This document shows positions 35,437 to 44,315 of a DNA stretch of 64,000 nt, in pieces (position 1 is the stretch's first letter; every line of letters begins with the position of its first letter). The notes below the pieces were generated by a model. That model made no database searches. It saw only the letters and a list, made by a program, of their open reading frames with translations, and was not told the origin of the DNA. The translations under genes were made by a program, and so were the position numbers. Source of the DNA: DATKIY01 sp963726755 (GTDB taxonomy: Bacteria; Actinomycetota; Actinomycetes; JAHEKZ01); assembly GCA_963726755.1 (NCBI GenBank), contig CAVSDB010000001.1, positions 1,240,001 to 1,304,000 on the forward strand, read 5' to 3'.

Positions 35437-35538
35437 CAGTTGTTCGGAATTGAACGCTGGGACCACTAATTCTGCACGCGGCTACCCCTTCGTGTGCGCA
35501 ATTGCGTGCGTCAGCGAACAATTCCGAACACTTGTTGC
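35434..35538. repeat. 105-bp palindromic intergenic repeat, copy A
   Basis: A 105-base imperfect palindrome with outer arms AACAGTTGTTCGGAATT and AATTCCGAACACTTGTTGC and a central CCCCTTCGTGTGCGC found 50 bases from the left end. It lies between the convergent DUF3099 and moaA genes. Copies B and C are at 35593 and 39382. It could end transcripts from both sides or be a REP/MITE-like element. Confidence 0.8.
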
Positions 35539-35592
35539 GTTGAAGGAGACGCCGGGCTAGCTGCTTTGCTGACACCTTCATCAAGCACCACG

Positions 35593-35697
35593 TAACGGTT
35601 GTGCGAAGTAGTGCGTCAGAACGGTCAATTCCGCACCCACGTACCCCTTCGTGTGCGCATTTGCGCCCTCACGCGATCAATTTTGAACATATGTTGC
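35593..35697. repeat. 105-bp palindromic intergenic repeat, copy B
   Basis: The same length and layout as copy A, with left arm AACGGTTGTGCG, right arm GAACATATGTTGC and the same CCCCTTCGTGTGCGC core at the same offset of 50 bases. It starts 159 bases after copy A, and both are followed by a similar GGGCTAGC...GCTGACA stretch, which for copy B is the 3' end of moaA. A and B are therefore a tandem duplication. Confidence 0.75.
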
Positions 35698-35719
35698 GGT
35701 GGATGAGCTACAGCGCGGG

Positions 35720-36715
35720 CTAGCCGCCGATCGCTGACATCGGACGTGGCGGCTGCAGGAAAGTCGGTTCGCCGATTCCATGGCCGGCTCGTTTGGCGAT
35801 CAGGCACTCGCGCATCAGCGCGACAACCGCGTCGTCGGACGCCCCCTGACGCATTGGTCCACGCAGGTCAGTTTCGTCTTTCGCAAACAGGCAGTTGCGA
35901 AGTTGCCCGTCAGCGGTGAGGCGCACGCGATCGCAGGCTTGGCAGAACGGCCGAGTGACCGATCCGATGATGCCCACGACCCCTTCGGCACCGGTCGACC
36001 GATCACGCACCGTCCATCGCTCGGCCGGCTCGCTTCCGCGGCTTTCGTCGTGGGGGGTCAACTCCAACGATTCAGACAGCGCCGCCACAATCTCGTCTGC
36101 GGTCACCATCTCTTCTCGCGACCAACCGTGTTGTGGGTCGAGCGGCATCTGCTCGATAAAGCGCAGCTGCACCCCCTTGGCCAACGCCCAGCGCGTGAGC
36201 GGCAGCGCCTCGTCGTCGTTAACGCCACGCATCAGCACGGTGTTGATTTTGACCGGAGCCAATCCCGCTGCCAGCGCGGCGTCGATACCAGCGAACACTC
36301 GCTCGATTCGATCGCGTCTGGTGAGGGTCGCGAACCGTTCGCGGTCCAGGGTGTCGAGCGAGACATTGATGCGTTTCAGTCCGGCGTCGCGCAATCGCAC
36401 CGCTCGGTTGTCGAGCCCGATGCCGTTCGTCGTCAACGAGATGCTGGGGGCCGACGGCAGGGACGAAACCGCAGCGATGATCTCTTCAAGGTCCACGCGA
36501 AGCAGGGGTTCACCACCGGTGAAGCGAACCTCAGTTACGCCCTCGTCGACCGCCAGTGCGATGACGCGCACAATCTCGGCCGCCGACAGCACCTGCTCTG
36601 AGGGCGTCCAGTCCAGCCCCTCAGCCGGCATGCAATACGTGCAGCGCAGATTGCAGCGGTCCGTCAGGGAAACCCGGAGGTCAGTGGCGACCCGGCCGAA
36701 CCTATCGGCGAGCAC
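35720..36715 (-). CDS. moaA: GTP 3',8-cyclase (molybdenum cofactor)
   Basis: A 331-residue radical SAM enzyme. The N-terminal 4Fe-4S motif is CNLRCTYC with FTGGEPLLRVDLEE; the C-terminal second cluster is the pattern FCQACDRVRL...LRNCLF. The C-terminal di-glycine (SAIGG) required for activity is present. It makes the first Moco intermediate from GTP with MoaC, which is not in this window. It is convergent with the DUF3099 gene across repeats A and B. Confidence 0.95.
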   Translation of the reverse strand: MLADRFGRVATDLRVSLTDRCNLRCTYCMPAEGLDWTPSEQVLSAAEIVRVIALAVDEGVTEVRFTGGEPLLRVDLEEIIAAVSSLPSAPSISLTTNGIGLDNRAVRLRDAGLKRINVSLDTLDRERFATLTRRDRIERVFAGIDAALAAGLAPVKINTVLMRGVNDDEALPLTRWALAKGVQLRFIEQMPLDPQHGWSREEMVTADEIVAALSESLELTPHDESRGSEPAERWTVRDRSTGAEGVVGIIGSVTRPFCQACDRVRLTADGQLRNCLFAKDETDLRGPMRQGASDDAVVALMRECLIAKRAGHGIGEPTFLQPPRPMSAIGG

Positions 36716-36835
36716 ACGACCTCCAAGGACAACTCACGACTAACTATTGGCACCCGGCTGGTTGGCTAGGCGGCTACTACCCACAGTAGACGCCCGGGGG
36801 CGCAACCGCCTGATCGCTGCTATTACCGTCAAGGG

Positions 36836-37589
36836 GTGCTGAGACTGCTCCGGACCCGTCGATGGGTCCTGCTATTGCTGGGAGTAGCCGTCATCAGCGT
36901 GCTGTGCGTCTTCCTAGGTCGCTGGCAGTGGCACCGGCACGTCGATCGCCGGGCACTGGCCCTCGAGGCTGACGCAGCCATGGCCCACCCTGCCTCCCCC
37001 GTAGGTGAGGTGCTCTCCCCCGACGTCCCTGTCGATGGCACCACCCAGTTCCGCGACGTGACGTTGACCGGTACCTACGACGCCGCCCATCAGGTCTTGT
37101 GGCGTAACCCGAACGGTCGTGGGGGCTACGACGTCATCACACCGCTCGAGCCCGACAACGGTCCGGCCCTGCTGATCAACCGCGGTTGGGTGGGGTTCTC
37201 GACCACAGACCCACTCGCGCCAGCTTCCGACGTCACACCGCCCACCGGACCGGTTGAAGTAACCGCGCGGCTGCGGATCGACGCTCCGCTCGACGGACGA
37301 ACCGCGCCGCAGGGCCAGGTGTACTCGGTGACGAGCGACCAACTGGCCGACACGTTCCCCTATGCGATCTATCGCGGTTACGCCGAACTCGTGGCGCAGA
37401 GTCCTGCTGCCGATCCAGCTATTGAATTGCCGGAAGTCAGCGCACCCGAGCCTCGGTCCGCACCAGCTGTACGCCTACCAGTGGTGGATCTTCTCGGTGA
37501 TGGTGTGGATTGGCTTCGTACTGCTCTTACGTCGAGACGCCGCAGACGAGCGATCCGGCAACAGCGTCGAGTTGGACGTTCAGACCTAA
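36836..37589 (+). pseudogene. SURF1-family cytochrome oxidase biogenesis protein, frameshifted
   Basis: N-terminal membrane segment VLLLLGVAVISVLCVFLGRW and the SURF1 core GGYDVITPLEPDNGPALLIN RGWV-type region (positions about 37105-37200) are in frame. Near 37448-37455 the frame is lost, and the natural end GPHQLYAYQWWIFSVMVWIG, the second membrane helix, is one frame on; one extra base restores it. Corrected length is about 250 residues. SURF1 helps insert haem A into cytochrome aa3 oxidase, which fits the ctaA and ctaB genes later. It overlaps the convergent carboxypeptidase 3' end. Confidence 0.75.
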
Positions 37590-38441
37590 CAGAACACTGA
37601 GTTGGATGGGGCCGTGACCGATCCCGAAGCCAGCGACGACTGGTACGTCGAGGTCCGACAGCCGATCTCGCAAAACTGGTTGCACGTCGCCACAGTCGAT
37701 GAAGGAACCCAGCGCAACGCCGCGCACTCCGTCGAACCAACCACTGCGTCGTAGCTGGGTGAGCAACCGGTCGATCCGGTACGGCGACTCGGACACGTCC
37801 TCGAGGACAACGATGGCGCCGTCCGCGTTCACCGACTCTGGTGTGCCGATGCTTGAGGCGAGCATCGTGAGGTTGCCACCGCGCAGCACCCCTGTCGCAG
37901 TCCCAGGTGTCATGACTGGGCCGTCGGCGGTCAGTAGCACCGGGCCACTCTCGCCGAAGAGCAGATTGCGCAGGGCCACAACGGACGCGTCGTCAGGCGT
38001 TGCAGCCGTGAACATCTCGCTGGCCGCCATCGGGCCGAGTATCGAAGCCATACCGAGGTGGTGAGCGACCGCCTCATGCAACGCGGTGATGTCGCTGGAG
38101 CCCACCAACCATGTCGGTTCGGCTGATGCGAGCGTCGGCCAGTCCACGAGGTCGATCACCCGGCTCGAGCCATAGCCACCTCGCGCGCAGATCACCGCCC
38201 GAACCGATGGCGACTGAAGTGCTGCCTGCAGATCCGACGCGCGGTCTTGATCGTGACCTGCCAGATAGCCCAGTGGACCGCTGTCGACCACGTGCGGCAT
38301 CACCGTCACCTCAAGTCCCCAGGTCCGTAATCGCGCCACCCCCTGGGCGAGTCGGCCCTGATCAACCGGACCAGCGGGCGCCACGATCGCCACCTCGTCG
38401 CCCTGTCTTAGGGCACGTGGGACACGATGGGCAGCAGGCAT
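37527..38441 (-). CDS. ldcA: Muramoyltetrapeptide LD-carboxypeptidase (S66)
   Basis: A 304-residue serine peptidase of the LdcA/MccF family. The nucleophile Ser lies in VGSSDITALHEAV, with ICARGGYGSSRVIDLVDW before it; the Glu and His of the triad are in EDVSESPYRIDRLL and GFGIGHGP. It trims the terminal D-Ala from muropeptide tetrapeptides during recycling. The start is ATG at MPAAHRVP. The upstream longer frame belongs to the antisense of the SDR gene. Confidence 0.87.
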   Translation of the reverse strand: MPAAHRVPRALRQGDEVAIVAPAGPVDQGRLAQGVARLRTWGLEVTVMPHVVDSGPLGYLAGHDQDRASDLQAALQSPSVRAVICARGGYGSSRVIDLVDWPTLASAEPTWLVGSSDITALHEAVAHHLGMASILGPMAASEMFTAATPDDASVVALRNLLFGESGPVLLTADGPVMTPGTATGVLRGGNLTMLASSIGTPESVNADGAIVVLEDVSESPYRIDRLLTQLRRSGWFDGVRGVALGSFIDCGDVQPVLRDRLSDLDVPVVAGFGIGHGPIQLSVLLGLNVQLDAVAGSLVCGVST

Positions 38442-38601
38442 GCCGTTGACCCTGCCAGAACCGGTGTCGCACGGGGTCAGCAACTGTCGACAGGTCGTCC
38501 GAGTGGCGTCTCGCCCAGGGCCAATGAAGGTGACAGGCTGACTGCCGTCACTGGGATTGGCTGAAGCCGTCGTCCCGGGACTGACGAACGAAGGGGCAGG
38601 G

Positions 38602-39366
38602 ATGGATCTCGGCCTGGCCGATCGGGTCTTTGTGATCACCGGCGGCAGCAGTGGACTCGGCTTCGCCACGGCGCGCGTCCTGGTAGGCGAGGGTGCCCGG
38701 GTCGTGCTGGCGGCCCGCGACGCCGAACGTGTGAACGGCGCGGCCAGCGAACTCGGCGGCCCTGACGTAGCTTTCGGCGTTCCCACAGACCTCGCCGTAG
38801 CAGGGGCCGAAGAACGGTTGGTCGCCGCGGCCGTCGCCCGCTTCGGACGCTTGGACGGCGCCTTGATCAGTTGCGGCGGACCGCCCCCCAGCCCGGTGTC
38901 GACTACGACCGACGACGCGTGGCGGGCCGCGTTCGAGAGTGTCTTCCTCGGCTCGGTTCGGGCTGCCAACGCCGTGGCCAGTGCCATCGGGCACGACGGT
39001 GGCGCGATCAGTTTCGTGCTGAGTTCATCGGCTCGCGAGCCAATCCCAGGGCTATCGCTGTCGAACGGTCTGCGTCCTGGTCTGGCTGGTGTCGTCAAAG
39101 ACCTCGCGGACGAACTAGCTCCGCGCGGGATCCGGGTGAACGGACTGCTTCCTGGCCGAATCAGTACCGCCCGAACCATCGAGCTCGACGGTAAGGCGGG
39201 GCGCGGCGACGTGGCGCGGCGACGTCGAGAGTCCGAGATCCCGCTCGGGCGCTACGGAGATCCGATCGAGTTCGCCATGGTTGCCGCGTTCACCTTGTCG
39301 GCGGCAGCTTCGTACGTGACAGGGTCGTTGATTCCGATCGATGGTGGCGCGCACCGCTCGCTCTAG
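38602..39366 (+). CDS. SDR-family oxidoreductase, atypical active site
   Basis: A 254-residue Rossmann protein: VITGGSSGLGFATARVLVGE binds the cofactor and LISCGGPPPSPVS replaces the usual NAG region. At the site of Tyr-x3-Lys the alignment gives SLSNGLRPGLAG, so the catalytic Tyr is Ser and the Lys is Arg. A separate SDR subgroup with similar SNxLR boxes exists, annotated as 3-oxoacyl-ACP reductase-like. The start is ATG 38602 after GGGGCAGGG. Repeat copy C follows the stop. Confidence 0.8.
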   Translation: MDLGLADRVFVITGGSSGLGFATARVLVGEGARVVLAARDAERVNGAASELGGPDVAFGVPTDLAVAGAEERLVAAAVARFGRLDGALISCGGPPPSPVSTTTDDAWRAAFESVFLGSVRAANAVASAIGHDGGAISFVLSSSAREPIPGLSLSNGLRPGLAGVVKDLADELAPRGIRVNGLLPGRISTARTIELDGKAGRGDVARRRRESEIPLGRYGDPIEFAMVAAFTLSAAASYVTGSLIPIDGGAHRSL

Positions 39367-39381
39367 CTCACGCCCACCCTC

Positions 39382-39488
39382 GCAACAATTGTGCGGAATT
39401 AGTCGCCGGAGCATCCCAAAGTGCACGAAGGTCCCCCTTCGCGTGCGCGAATTGGTCGTCCCAGCGCACAATTTCGCACTGTTGTTGC
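39382..39488. repeat. 105-bp palindromic intergenic repeat, copy C
   Basis: Outer arms GCAACAATTGTGCGGAATT and AATTTCGCACTGTTGTTGC are nearly complementary, and CCCCTTCGCGTGCGC lies at the same offset (50 bases from AAC) as in copies A and B. It fills the gap between the convergent SDR and ABC exporter genes. Sequence is clearly homologous but diverged from A and B. Confidence 0.78.
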
Positions 39489-39507
39489 GGGGGAGAAACG
39501 TGGGTGG

Positions 39508-41389
39508 TTACTGCGCGACTGCGCTCTCTTGCGCGGCGAACTGGGTGCGGTACAGATCCGCGTACTGGCCACCGGCGGCGTACAACTCGTCGTGCGTTCC
39601 TCGCTCGACGATCCGACCGCCACTGACCACGAGGATCATGTCCGCGTGACGGATGGTGGAAAGTCGGTGAGCGATCACGATGGACGTCCGTCCGCTCAGC
39701 GCCACATCGAGGGCTTCCTGCACGTAGCGCTCTGACTCGCTGTCGAGGTGTGCGGTTGCCTCGTCGAGCACCACGATGTCGGGAGACTTCAGCAACAATC
39801 GGGCGATCGCTAGTCGCTGCTTCTCACCGCCCGAGAGCCGGTGACCGCGGTCGCCGACGACCGTGCCGAGTCCGTCAGCAAGGTCACGGACGAGGTGGTC
39901 GATCCGAGCGGACTCGAGCGCCTGCCACAAATCGTCGTCGGTCGCATCCGGCTTGGCATACCGCAGGTTGGCAGCGATCGTGTCGTGGAACAGGTGGGCG
40001 TCCTGAGTGACCACACCGATCGAGTCGTGCATCGACTGCAACGTGACATCGCGCAAGTCCTGGTCACCGAGTCGAATCGCGCCATCGGTGACGTCGTACA
40101 GCCGCGACACCAGAGACGTGATGGTGGTCTTGCCAGCACCCGACGGACCGACCAGCGCAACGAGTTGCCCTGGGTGCGCCTCGAAAGTGACGTCGCGCAG
40201 CACTTCGCCGCCGGCCATCACTTCGGTGCGAGCCACGGTCTCCAGCGAAGCCAGCGAGACTTCGTCGGCACCTGGGTACCTGAATCCCACGTGATCGAAG
40301 ACGACGGACTTCGGGACCACGCGGCACAAGGGCAGCAGCTGGCTTCTCGGAAACCATCGGCGGCAGGTCAAGTACTTCGAAGACCCGCTCGAAACTGACC
40401 AGCGCGGTCATCACGTCGATCCGGACGTTGGTCAGCGCCGTCAACGGACCGTAAAGCCGACTGAGCAGAGCGGCTAGAGCTACCAGGGTTCCGACGGTCA
40501 ACGTGCCGTTGATCGCCAGTACGCCACCGATGCCGTAGACCAATGCCGTCGCCAACGAGGCGACCAGCACCATCGAGGAGAAGAAGATCCGGTTCGACAT
40601 CGCAATCTTGATCCCGATGTCAGCAACTCGTCGCGCTCGACCGCTGAATTCAGCCGCCTCTTCATCGGGCGACCGAAGAGCTTGACCAGGAGCGCTCCCG
40701 AGACGTTGAACCGCTCGGTCATCGTCGAACTCATCTCGAGCATTGAGCTGCATCGCCTCACGAGTGAGTTTCGCCAGTCGCCGTCCGACATATCGCGCGG
40801 GGATCAAGAAGATCGGCAGCATCAGCAGCGCCACCAGTGTGATCTGCCACGACAACGCCAGCATGGCGATGGTGACGACGACCAGGCTGATGACGTTCGA
40901 AACAACGCTGGACAACGTGGTCGTAAAGGCTTGCTGCGCACCGATGACGTCGGAATTCAGTCGCGAGATCAACGCACCCGTCTGAGTGCGGATGAAGAAC
41001 GCGATAGGCATCCGCTGCACGTGGTCGAAGACTTGACTACGCATGTCGTAGATCAGGCCCTCACCGATGCGCGAGGAGTACCAGCGCAGGATCAACGTAA
41101 GGACTGCGTCAGCAACCGCGATCGCCGCGACGATGAGGGCCACCGTGATGACGACGGTCTTGTTCCCCGGTGTTACACCGTCATCGATCAACCGCTGCAA
41201 CAGCAGCGGAACTGCGACCACGATCAGCGCGTCCACAACCGTCAGGATGAGGAAGAAGACGATCTGCCACTTGTACGGGCGGGCGTATTCAAAGACGCGT
41301 GACACCGTGCCCGGGGTCAGCTTCTGCTTGCCGACCGACTCGTCCCGGGTGAATGAATGCAGCATCATCCAAGGGCTGTTGTTGCTCAA
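39508..41389 (-). pseudogene. ABC exporter (fused permease-ATPase) with three frameshifts
   Basis: A single-chain exporter of about 625 residues if corrected. N-terminal six-helix membrane domain (PYKWQIVFFLILTVVDALIV) and an ATPase with Walker A GPSGAGKTTITSL, signature LSGGEKQRLAIARL and Walker B IVVLDEATAHLD. The frame shifts at about 40737 (extra base), returns at about 40668 (missing base), leaving the family segment MTERFNVSGALLVKLFGRP in another frame, and shifts again near 40320 (extra base) before SVVFDHVGFRYPG. Substrate unknown, lipid or drug type. Confidence 0.82.
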
Positions 41390-41529
41390 ACCAAATCCCC
41401 CAGATCAGTAGCGGAGACGTCAGGCGCAGCCGTCTGTGCGATGGCGCGACGCGCCACTAACGAAGCAACCATCCCGCGGCGGTCAGACTTCCGCCGGGCG
41501 CTACGCCCATGGCGAACGAGAGCCCGAGG

Positions 41530-41781
41530 TCAGGCGCTGGCCTTGCGACGAGTTGCGCCACCTCGTCCTCGCAGCGTCGCGCCAGACTCACTGAGAACGC
41601 GATGGATGAATCCGTACGAACGACCAGTCGCAGCAGCCAGCGAGCGGATGCTCTCGCCCTGCTCGTAGCGCTTGCGCAAGTCCTCAGAGAGCCTGTCGCG
41701 CTCGCCACCGGTGATACGTCGTCCCTTGGGCAGCTCGGTCACAGTGTCCTCCTCGATCGGCTCCGCTTTGGAATCGATCAT
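41530..41781 (-). CDS. Helix-turn-helix domain protein (actinobacterial)
   Basis: An 83-residue protein; the core ESIRSLAAATGRSYGFIHRV followed by LSESGATLRGRGGATRR is a resolvase/Hin-like helix-turn-helix typical of a small conserved actinobacterial family. It probably binds DNA. Basic C-terminal tail KASA. The gene is in the gap between the ABC-F gene and the exporter. Confidence 0.75.
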   Translation of the reverse strand: MIDSKAEPIEEDTVTELPKGRRITGGERDRLSEDLRKRYEQGESIRSLAAATGRSYGFIHRVLSESGATLRGRGGATRRKASA

Positions 41782-41859
41782 GCGCCATTTACCGCTCGTA
41801 GGCCAGTGGACGTCATCCCGCCCTTGCCAGCACTGGCACCCGACCGTATCGACGACGCG

Positions 41860-43458
41860 TCAGGCCAAGGCGATCAGATCGGCATATTCGGCCGACCAAA
41901 GGTCCTCAACACCATCTGGCAGCAGAATGAGCCGCTCTGGAGCCAGCGCTTGGACGGCGCCCTCATCGTGTGTCACTAGCACGATGGCACCCTCGTAGGT
42001 ACGCAGTGCGGCGAGGACTTCGTCACGGCTGGCCGGGTCAAGGTTGTTGGTCGGCTCGTCAAGCAGCAGGACGTTGGCGCTGGAGACGACAAGGGCAGCA
42101 AGGGCGAGCCGGGTCTTCTCGCCGCCGGAGAGCGTGCCAGCGGGCTGCGACACGGTGTCGCCGGAGAACAAGAAGCTGCCCAGGACGGTCCGGCCCTCTG
42201 TCTCGGACAGGTTCGGTGCTGCTGACAACAAGTTCTCGAGGACGGAGCGCTCCGGGTCCAGCGTCTCGTGCTCCTGCGCGTAGTAGCCGAGTTTGAGTCC
42301 GTGTCCGGGTTCCACGTTCCCGGTGTCTGCAGGCTCAACTCCAGCCAGCAGGCGAAGGAGCGTCGTCTTGCCAGCACCGTTGAGTCCAAGAATCACCACG
42401 CGCGATCCGCGGTCAACCGCTAGGTCAACATCGGTGAAGACCTCGAGCGAGCCGTAAGACTTCGACAGCGCTGCCGCCATCAACGGAGTTTTGCCACAAG
42501 GCGCCGGATTCGGGAACCGGAATTTCGCAACTTTGTCAGCCATGCGTACGTCTTCAAGTCCGGACGTGAGTCGGTCTGCACGTTTCAGCATCGACTGGGC
42601 CGCCTTGGCCTTGCTGGCCTTGGCTCGCATCCGTAGCGCTTGATCGCGCAATGTGTTCGCCTGCTTTTCCGCGTTGGACCGTTCACGTCGGCGACGACGC
42701 TCATCAACCTCGCGCTGTTCTAGATACAACCGCCAACCCACGTTGTAGACGTCCATGTGGGACCGGTTCGCATCCAGGTGCAGTACTCGGTTGATCGTGA
42801 CTTCGAGCAAGCCAACATCGTGGCTAATCACGACCAGTCCCCCGCGATAGGTCCGCAAGTACTCGCGCAACCACAGGATCGAATCCGCGTCGAGGTGGTT
42901 GGTGGGCTCATCGAGCAGCAGGGTCTCCGCACCACTAAACAGGATGCGGGCGAGTTCGACACGACGTCGCTGACCGCCCGAGAGGGTCCGTAGCTCCTGG
43001 CCGAGTACCCGTTCCTCAAGGCCGAGACTGGCCGCGATCGTTGCTGCCTCTGACTCGGCCGCGTAGCCTCCGGCGGCTGAGAACTCAGCGTCAAGACGGG
43101 AGTAGCGACGCATCGCACGGTCACGGGTGTCTTCGTCAGCACTGGCCATCGCGGTCTCGGCTCGACGTAGCTCAGCAACAATCACGTCTAGCCCGCGAGC
43201 ACCAAGGATTCGGTCACGGGCCGCTTGGTTAAGGTCTCCGGTGCGCGGATCCTGCGGGAGGTAGCCCACCGATCCCGTGCGGTGCACCGACCCACCGGCT
43301 GGCAACCCTTCGCCGGCGAGTACCCGCGTGAGGGTGGTTTTGCCTGCGCCGTTACGTCCGACCAGACCTACCCGATCCCCCGCGGCGATGCGAAAGGTTG
43401 CGTCGGCGAGCAACAGCCGAGAACCGGCGCGCAGCTCGACATCGGTCGCGGTAATCAC
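41860..43458 (-). CDS. ABC-F ribosome-associated ATPase
   Basis: A 532-residue soluble protein with two ATPase domains: Walker A GRNGAGKTT and GLNGAGKTT, signatures LSGGQRRRVELARI and LSGGEKTRLALAAL, and a charged, Arg-rich linker (EQREVDERRRRRERSNAEKQ). No membrane part. ABC-F proteins act at the ribosome, either in translation control or antibiotic protection. This gene occupies the conserved position next to suf, as Rv1473-type genes do in mycobacteria. Confidence 0.93.
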   Translation of the reverse strand: MITATDVELRAGSRLLLADATFRIAAGDRVGLVGRNGAGKTTLTRVLAGEGLPAGGSVHRTGSVGYLPQDPRTGDLNQAARDRILGARGLDVIVAELRRAETAMASADEDTRDRAMRRYSRLDAEFSAAGGYAAESEAATIAASLGLEERVLGQELRTLSGGQRRRVELARILFSGAETLLLDEPTNHLDADSILWLREYLRTYRGGLVVISHDVGLLEVTINRVLHLDANRSHMDVYNVGWRLYLEQREVDERRRRRERSNAEKQANTLRDQALRMRAKASKAKAAQSMLKRADRLTSGLEDVRMADKVAKFRFPNPAPCGKTPLMAAALSKSYGSLEVFTDVDLAVDRGSRVVILGLNGAGKTTLLRLLAGVEPADTGNVEPGHGLKLGYYAQEHETLDPERSVLENLLSAAPNLSETEGRTVLGSFLFSGDTVSQPAGTLSGGEKTRLALAALVVSSANVLLLDEPTNNLDPASRDEVLAALRTYEGAIVLVTHDEGAVQALAPERLILLPDGVEDLWSAEYADLIALA

Positions 43459-43530
43459 GCTGCACCAATCGTCGGATGAGAGTTAGATCGTGGTCGAACA
43501 AGACGCCCTCGCGCCAGTGAATTTCTGCTG

Positions 43531-43857
43531 CTAGACGTTAAAGCCCAGCGCACGGAGTTGCTCGCGGCCGTCGTCAGTGATCTTGTCTGGTCCCCACGGT
43601 GGCATCCACACCCAATTGATTCGGATGTCGTCAACCATGCCGATCAACGCGACTCGCGTCTGGTCCTCGATCACGTCCGTCAGAGGGCACGCCGCCGAGG
43701 TCAGCGTCATGTCGACGACCGCGATGCGGTCATCGTCCACCGTGATGCCGTAGACCAAGCCGAGGTCGACCACGTTGATACCCAGCTCTGGATCGACAAC
43801 GTCTCGCATCGCCTCGGTGAGGTCGTCAAGGGACGGCGTGGTGGTTGACTCGGTCAT
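43531..43857 (-). CDS. DUF59/MIP18-like iron-sulfur assembly protein (SufT-type)
   Basis: A 108-residue DUF59 protein: LTEAMRDVVDPELGINVVDL, the conserved Cys in TLTSAACPLTDVIEDQT and VWMPPWGPDKITDDGREQLR. It helps deliver Fe-S clusters. The ATG at 43857 overlaps the sufU stop (ATGA), making it the last gene of the suf operon. Confidence 0.9.
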   Translation of the reverse strand: MTESTTTPSLDDLTEAMRDVVDPELGINVVDLGLVYGITVDDDRIAVVDMTLTSAACPLTDVIEDQTRVALIGMVDDIRINWVWMPPWGPDKITDDGREQLRALGFNV

Positions 43858-44315
43858 GACTGCTCCTTGATTGACACCGCTTGCGCGACGGCGTCCTTGA
43901 ACGCCATCCAACTGAGTAGTGCGCACTTTATGCGCGCTGGATATTGGGCGACACCAATGAAGGCCACCGCATCGCCAAGTTCGTCTTCGTTCGGTTCGGC
44001 CTCTCCTCGAGACTGCATCATCTCGAGGAAAGCAACTTGTCGATCAAGTGCGGTGGACAACGGTTCGTCGATGACAAGTTCGCACATGACTGACGTCGAT
44101 GCCTGGCTTATCGAACAGCCCATCGCTTCGTACGAGACGTCCTTCACGACTTCACCATCGACACCACGTTCGAGGTGCACCCGAAGGGTAACTTCGTCAC
44201 CGCACGTCGGGTTGACGTGATGGACCTCAGTGTCGAACGGCTCGCGTAAACCTTGGTGCGTTGGTCGACGGTAGTGATCGAGGATGATTTCTTGGTACAT
44301 CGTCTCGAGTTTCAT
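43854..44315 (-). CDS. sufU: Fe-S scaffold/sulfur transferase
   Basis: A 153-residue SufU: Cys in HVNPTCGDEVTLRV, Cys in MGCSISQASTSVMCELVIDE and Cys in IKCALLSWMAFKD mark the zinc/sulfur acceptor site. It accepts sulfur from SufS. Stop and start codons overlap with sufS by one base. Confidence 0.93.
   Translation of the reverse strand: MKLETMYQEIILDHYRRPTHQGLREPFDTEVHHVNPTCGDEVTLRVHLERGVDGEVVKDVSYEAMGCSISQASTSVMCELVIDEPLSTALDRQVAFLEMMQSRGEAEPNEDELGDAVAFIGVAQYPARIKCALLSWMAFKDAVAQAVSIKEQS

Noticed and set aside
37527..39179. 550-codon minus-strand frame
   Set aside because: Only the part after ATG 38441 matches LD-carboxypeptidase; the upstream part is antisense of the SDR gene.
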